Below are positions 5,784-8,973 of a DNA stretch of 8,973 nucleotides, piece after piece. A program made the position numbers and the translations under genes. A model generated the notes under the pieces. It had not been told where the DNA came from and made no database searches. It saw only the letters and a list, made by a program, of their open reading frames with translations. The DNA comes from Actinobacteria bacterium ADurb.Bin346 (GTDB lineage: Bacteria > Actinomycetota > Humimicrobiia > Humimicrobiales > Humimicrobiaceae): assembly GCA_002068775.1 (NCBI GenBank), contig MWAX01000094.1, forward strand, positions 1-8,973, in the 5' to 3' direction. How positions within the stretch are numbered: position 1 is the stretch's first letter; every line of letters starts with the position of its first letter.

Positions 5784-6868
5784 TATTTAGTCCTCAGGTA
5801 TTTAAAATAAGCCGCACATGTTCCTTCCGATGAGACCATGCATGGGCCAATCGGACTGTCAGGCCTGCATTTTGATGCAAAAAGAATGCAGTCTGTCGGC
5901 TTTTTTAAACCTTTAAGTATATCGCCGCATGAGCAGCCTTTTGGGTCATTAAAAGAGCTGACATTTACCGGAAAAATTTTTCCTGCATCAAAATGTGAAA
6001 ATTTATCTTTTAATTTCATCCCGCTTGATGGGATAAGTCCAAGCCCCCGCCAGATTGAATCATCTGTCTGAAACACTTCATCAATAAGAGAAAGAGCATA
6101 GGGGTTTCCTTCTTCTTTTACAGCGCCTTTATAGCAATTTTCAACGCTGAATCTGGTGTTTTTTAACTGTTTTAATATCATCCTGACAGAAATCAGAATA
6201 TCTTCAGGCCCAAAACCGCTTATTACAGAAGGTATTTGATACTCTGAAGCAATAAATCTGTAAGGATTGACTCCTATTATAGCTGAAACATGTCCCGGGA
6301 GCAGCAGACCGTTTACTTTTATCTGCTTATCAGCTAACAAAGCTTCCAGTGCCGGTGGTATTATTTTATGTGTTGAAAAAATAAAAAAATTTTTTAATTT
6401 TTTATTGAAAGCATTTTTTATAATCACTGAAGTAAGAGGGATCGTTGTTTCAAATCCGATAGCAATAAACATAACATTTTTGCCGGGGTTTTTTTCTGCA
6501 AAATCCACTGAATCCGCAGGGGAATAACATACATGGATGTCGGCTCCTGCTGTTTTTTCAGCAGAAAGGCTTGAGAATGTTCCCGGCACCCTTATCATGT
6601 CGCCAAATGTGAAAACAGTTAATCTATATTTCCTGATTATTTCAATTATAGTGTCGATATCTTTTGAAGGAGTGACGCATACCGGGCAGCCCGGTCCGCT
6701 TATAAGATTGATTGAAGAGGGCAGGAGCTGTGATAAACCATAACGGGCAATTGACATTGTGTGTGTGCCGCAGACCTCCATTATATTTATCTTTTCAAGA
6801 TTTCCTGAAGAAATAAGCTCTGAAGACAGGAGGGCAATACTTTTAACTGTTTTTTTTATTTTTTCCAT
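5783..6868 (-). CDS. hypD: Hydrogenase maturation protein HypD
   Basis: HypD carries a [4Fe-4S] cluster and redox-active cysteines. With HypC it forms the scaffold on which the Fe(CN)2CO group is built and passed to the large subunit. Counting from ATG 6868 (361 aa), conserved blocks are EVCGTHTMSIARYGL (31-45, Cys33), GPGCPVC (58-64, Cys61 and Cys64), TFGDMIRVPG (87-96), IGFETT (137-142), LLPGHVSAIIG (189-199) and SGFGPEDIL (217-225). The C-terminal cysteine-rich part GCSCGD, then Cys327, Cys334, Cys343 and Cys351, should bind the cluster. An in-frame TTG at 6874 could extend the protein by two residues. Neither start has a clear Shine-Dalgarno site, so I chose the ATG. It is followed by hypE with a TAATG overlap and preceded by hypC across about 65 bases. 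Confidence 0.96.
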   Translation of the reverse strand: MEKIKKTVKSIALLSSELISSGNLEKINIMEVCGTHTMSIARYGLSQLLPSSINLISGPGCPVCVTPSKDIDTIIEIIRKYRLTVFTFGDMIRVPGTFSSLSAEKTAGADIHVCYSPADSVDFAEKNPGKNVMFIAIGFETTIPLTSVIIKNAFNKKLKNFFIFSTHKIIPPALEALLADKQIKVNGLLLPGHVSAIIGVNPYRFIASEYQIPSVISGFGPEDILISVRMILKQLKNTRFSVENCYKGAVKEEGNPYALSLIDEVFQTDDSIWRGLGLIPSSGMKLKDKFSHFDAGKIFPVNVSSFNDPKGCSCGDILKGLKKPTDCILFASKCRPDSPIGPCMVSSEGTCAAYFKYLRTK

Positions 6869-6933
6869 TGGCAAAGCAGGTTATTTTTTTTATGCTTTGT
6901 TTTGCGCTGTACTATATTTTATTTCAAATCATT

Positions 6934-7209
6934 TTACTGCAAATCATCTTTTTCCTTGAATTCTTCAAAAAAAACATCATCGGTCTCTTCACCGGTTTCA
7001 GAAAAGTATTCTTTCCAGTAGCCCTGAGTTATCAGAGCTTCTTTGCTGTCAATGATCTGAATTGCAAAACCGGCATGCACAATTACAAAATCATTTATTT
7101 TAATTTCAGGCAATAGAGAGATATCTACCTCTTTTCTGACCCCAAGGCTCTCTACTTCTGCTATATTGCCGTTTATTTTTATTATCTTAGCAGGTATTGC
7201 AAGGCACAT
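6934..7209 (-). CDS. hypC: Hydrogenase maturation chaperone HypC
   Basis: HypC is a small chaperone that binds the iron unit with HypD and then the large-subunit precursor. The N-terminal cysteine after Met is essential in the family, so the start must be the ATG at 7209, giving MCLAIPAKI and a 91-aa protein. An upstream in-frame ATG at 7227 would add six residues and bury that Cys. AAGGAT at 7219-7224, nine bases upstream of 7209, supports the shorter form. The core is an OB-like barrel with VHAGFAIQIID (about 49-59). The C-terminal stretch after about residue 68 is strongly acidic (many Glu and Asp), at the long end for HypC and of unknown role. It lies between hypF and hypD on the same strand, with gaps of 57 and about 65 bases. 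Confidence 0.96.
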   Translation of the reverse strand: MCLAIPAKIIKINGNIAEVESLGVRKEVDISLLPEIKINDFVIVHAGFAIQIIDSKEALITQGYWKEYFSETGEETDDVFFEEFKEKDDLQ

Positions 7210-7218
7210 ATTGTAACC

Positions 7219-7224
7219 ATCCTT
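7219..7224 (-). promoter_or_regulatory. Ribosome binding site that fixes the hypC start
   Basis: On the minus strand this reads AAGGAT, nine bases before the ATG at 7209 and overlapping the codons after the alternative ATG at 7227. It supports translation starting so that the essential Cys is residue 2. Confidence 0.65.
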
Positions 7225-7266
7225 CATAAATATTTACTATTTCCAGGCACTGAGATTTTATATCAT

Positions 7267-8973
7267 TTAAATTTTATTTTTGCAATCCTGGGCCACTGCT
7301 GCAATAAATGCCTGGCCAAGAGAAATTCCGCCGTCATTTACCGGTACTTTATTATTAGAATAAACTTTGAAACCTTCTTTTTTCAGGATGCGAGCTGTTT
7401 TTGTAAGTAAAAGGTGGTTCTGGAAAACTCCGCCGCTCAGCAGCACTGTATCAATACCTGATTTTTCCCTGTGTATGCGGCAGGTATGAAGTATTAAGTG
7501 CGCAAGGCTGTTGTGAAATTTTGATGAAATTATACTGACAGCTATATTATTTTTTATGTCAGCTACTATCTGGTTGAATAGATGAAAGTCATCAATTATT
7601 AATTCATTATTATTTTCAACAAGACATAGCGTGTATTGTTTGCCTGTGGTGCCGGAGGCGGCCATTTCAAGGCGTACTGCTGCTTCACCTTCATATGTAG
7701 ATACATGTATAAGGTTAAGAAGTGAGCTGACTGCGTCAAATAGTCTTCCCATGCTTGTTGTTAAAGGGGAGTTAAAACCCGTTTCTATCTGTCTGGTAAC
7801 AAGCTGCATTTCGAGAAGAGGTATTATTTCTTTATAATGCGGAAATTCATTGTACACATATCTGTTAAAATCGATTTTCAAGTCTGCGGATTTTAAGTCT
7901 GCCGGGCTGCAAATCACTTTCTTCCAAAAATTGTACAGATATACAAGAGACATCCTGTAAGGGTTTTTTATTGTTGCTTCACCGCCAGGGAGGACTTTTT
8001 CAGCAAGATGGGAGATGCGCTTAAATTCCAGTTTCCTGTTTACTGTAAAAACTTCACTGCCCCATATCTTGCCATCATCTCCGTAACCTGTTCCATCCCA
8101 GGCAAAACCTATAAAATCATTTTTCATATCATTTAATAATCTGTTTTCTGCAATGACTGAAGCAATATGAGCTTTATGATGCTGAACTGCAAGTTTTTGC
8201 GCTGAAGGCATAAATGATTTCGCAAAATCAGTTGTCGCATATCCGGGGTGGCAGTCATGGACTACCATGCGTAATCCCGGAAGGCCAAAAATTTTCATAT
8301 AATTCTCTAATGTGTCTTTGAAGAAGTGAACTGTTTCAGCATTGTCCATATCTCCAAGATGCTGGCTTATTATTGCAAATTTACTGTAAAGAAGGCAAAA
8401 AGTATTTTTTTCCTGTGCACCTGTTGCAAGAACCGGATTTTTGCCTGCATCACACTCGATTTTTATCGGGTAAGGGGCATAGCCTCTTGCACGCCTTATT
8501 GATGCCTCCCGGTTACCGATAATCCTGATGACAGAGTCATCATATTTTGAAAAAATGTCTCTGTTGTTGGTAAGGAAGTAATCACAGATCCCGCCCAGCT
8601 TATTTATGGCCTCATTATTTTCAGAAGCGATGGGTTCTTCAGAGACATTACCGCTTGTCATTACAAGCGGAACATCTATATTTTTAAAAAGCAGGTGGTG
8701 CAGCGGAGTATAAGCAATCATAATACCTTCATAATTGTTAAAACCGGATACTCTATCAGAAATATGCCTGGCAGCCGTGCCGGGGTTTTTTTTCACCAGT
8801 AAAACAGGTGCACCGGGGGATTTAAGGCTCTGTATCTGTGCTTTATTAAGCTTATAATATGCTGATGCCATTTTGGAATCCCTGAACATGATTGCAAATG
8901 GTTTTGAAGGCCTTTTCTTTTTTTTTCTAAGCTGCATTACAGAGTAATCATTTGTGGCATCACATGCTATCTG
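7267..8973 (-). CDS. hypF: Carbamoyltransferase HypF (partial, N-terminus beyond right edge)
   Basis: HypF uses carbamoyl phosphate and ATP to make carbamoyl-adenylate and transfers the carbamoyl group to HypE, the first step of cyanide-ligand synthesis. The reading frame is open to the right edge: codons 8938-8973 read QIACDATNDYSV and join QLRKKKKRPSKPFAIMF, a classic HypF YrdC-domain block. The ATG at 8937 is therefore internal and not the start. About 568 residues are visible. The YrdC-like part includes TPLHHLLF, PLVMTSGNVSEEPI and SIRRARGYAPYPI. The Kae1-like carbamoyltransferase part includes VQHHKAHIASVIAEN (HxxxH metal site), GFAWDGTGYGDDGKIWGSE, LLSGGVFQNHLLL and VNDGGISLGQA near the C-terminus. 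Full HypF is about 750 aa, so roughly 190 residues (acylphosphatase domain and zinc fingers) lie outside. It is the first visible gene of the F-C-D-E run. Confidence 0.97.
   Translation of the reverse strand, partial: QIACDATNDYSVMQLRKKKKRPSKPFAIMFRDSKMASAYYKLNKAQIQSLKSPGAPVLLVKKNPGTAARHISDRVSGFNNYEGIMIAYTPLHHLLFKNIDVPLVMTSGNVSEEPIASENNEAINKLGGICDYFLTNNRDIFSKYDDSVIRIIGNREASIRRARGYAPYPIKIECDAGKNPVLATGAQEKNTFCLLYSKFAIISQHLGDMDNAETVHFFKDTLENYMKIFGLPGLRMVVHDCHPGYATTDFAKSFMPSAQKLAVQHHKAHIASVIAENRLLNDMKNDFIGFAWDGTGYGDDGKIWGSEVFTVNRKLEFKRISHLAEKVLPGGEATIKNPYRMSLVYLYNFWKKVICSPADLKSADLKIDFNRYVYNEFPHYKEIIPLLEMQLVTRQIETGFNSPLTTSMGRLFDAVSSLLNLIHVSTYEGEAAVRLEMAASGTTGKQYTLCLVENNNELIIDDFHLFNQIVADIKNNIAVSIISSKFHNSLAHLILHTCRIHREKSGIDTVLLSGGVFQNHLLLTKTARILKKEGFKVYSNNKVPVNDGGISLGQAFIAAVAQDCKNKI

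Noticed and set aside
5167..5790. Long plus-strand open frame (207 codons) opposite hypE
   Set aside because: It lies entirely antisense to hypE, whose protein is full length with all family motifs and the terminal PRIC; the antisense peptide shows no recognisable domain.
6869..6874. TTG start for hypD two codons upstream of the ATG
   Set aside because: Neither start has a good Shine-Dalgarno site; the ATG at 6868 is the simpler choice and the family does not require the extra residues.
6868..7116. Plus-strand frame encoding a hydrophobic, Phe-rich peptide resembling a small membrane protein
   Set aside because: It spans the hypC-hypD gap and the antisense of hypC; the hydrophobicity comes from A/T-rich DNA read in the opposite direction, and no ribosome site is evident.

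Overview
The window is a hydrogen-metabolism locus from an AT-rich, almost certainly anaerobic bacterium. The evidence is a group 3-type [NiFe] hydrogenase, an NfnAB-type flavin-based electron-bifurcating transhydrogenase, and a hypF-hypC-hypD-hypE maturation cluster with a dedicated maturation endopeptidase. UGA is used as a stop (hypE), so the standard/bacterial code applies. I cannot name the phylum from the sequence alone.

Layout, left to right. (1) Positions 2-1468, plus strand: the last 49 codons of the hydrogenase small subunit, then the complete large subunit 15 bases downstream. These are the promoter-distal genes of an operon that enters from the left. (2) Positions 1469-1678: a 210-base non-coding gap between convergent genes, holding two families of short tandem repeats and no convincing hairpin terminator. 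(3) Positions 1679-4008, minus strand: nfnA then nfnB, overlapping by 19 bases. (4) Positions 4009-4198: a very AT-rich divergent promoter region. (5) Positions 4199-4699, plus strand: a lone hydrogenase maturation protease gene. (6) Positions 4700-4760: a short convergent gap with a 15-base direct repeat. (7) Positions 4761-8973, minus strand: hypE, hypD, hypC and hypF (transcribed F-C-D-E). hypF runs off the right edge, so its N-terminal acylphosphatase and zinc-finger part is missing from the window.

How the genes work together. HypF makes the thiocarbamoyl/cyanide precursor on the C-terminal Cys of HypE. HypC and HypD assemble the Fe(CN)2CO unit and deliver it to the large-subunit precursor. 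After nickel insertion, the protease removes the nine-residue tail that follows the last ligand motif (DPCxxCxxH). The mature hydrogenase exchanges electrons between H2 and cytoplasmic carriers. NfnAB links NADH, NADPH and reduced ferredoxin. Its position inside the hydrogenase locus suggests that H2 turnover is tied to the NADP(H)/ferredoxin balance; this is inference.

Nothing here is clearly a new biological system. The points most worth a second look are the nfnAB insertion between hydrogenase structural and maturation genes, a Ser/Gly/Pro-rich linker in NfnB whose DNA carries a GC-rich perfect inverted repeat, and the tandem repeats in the gap at 1469-1678.
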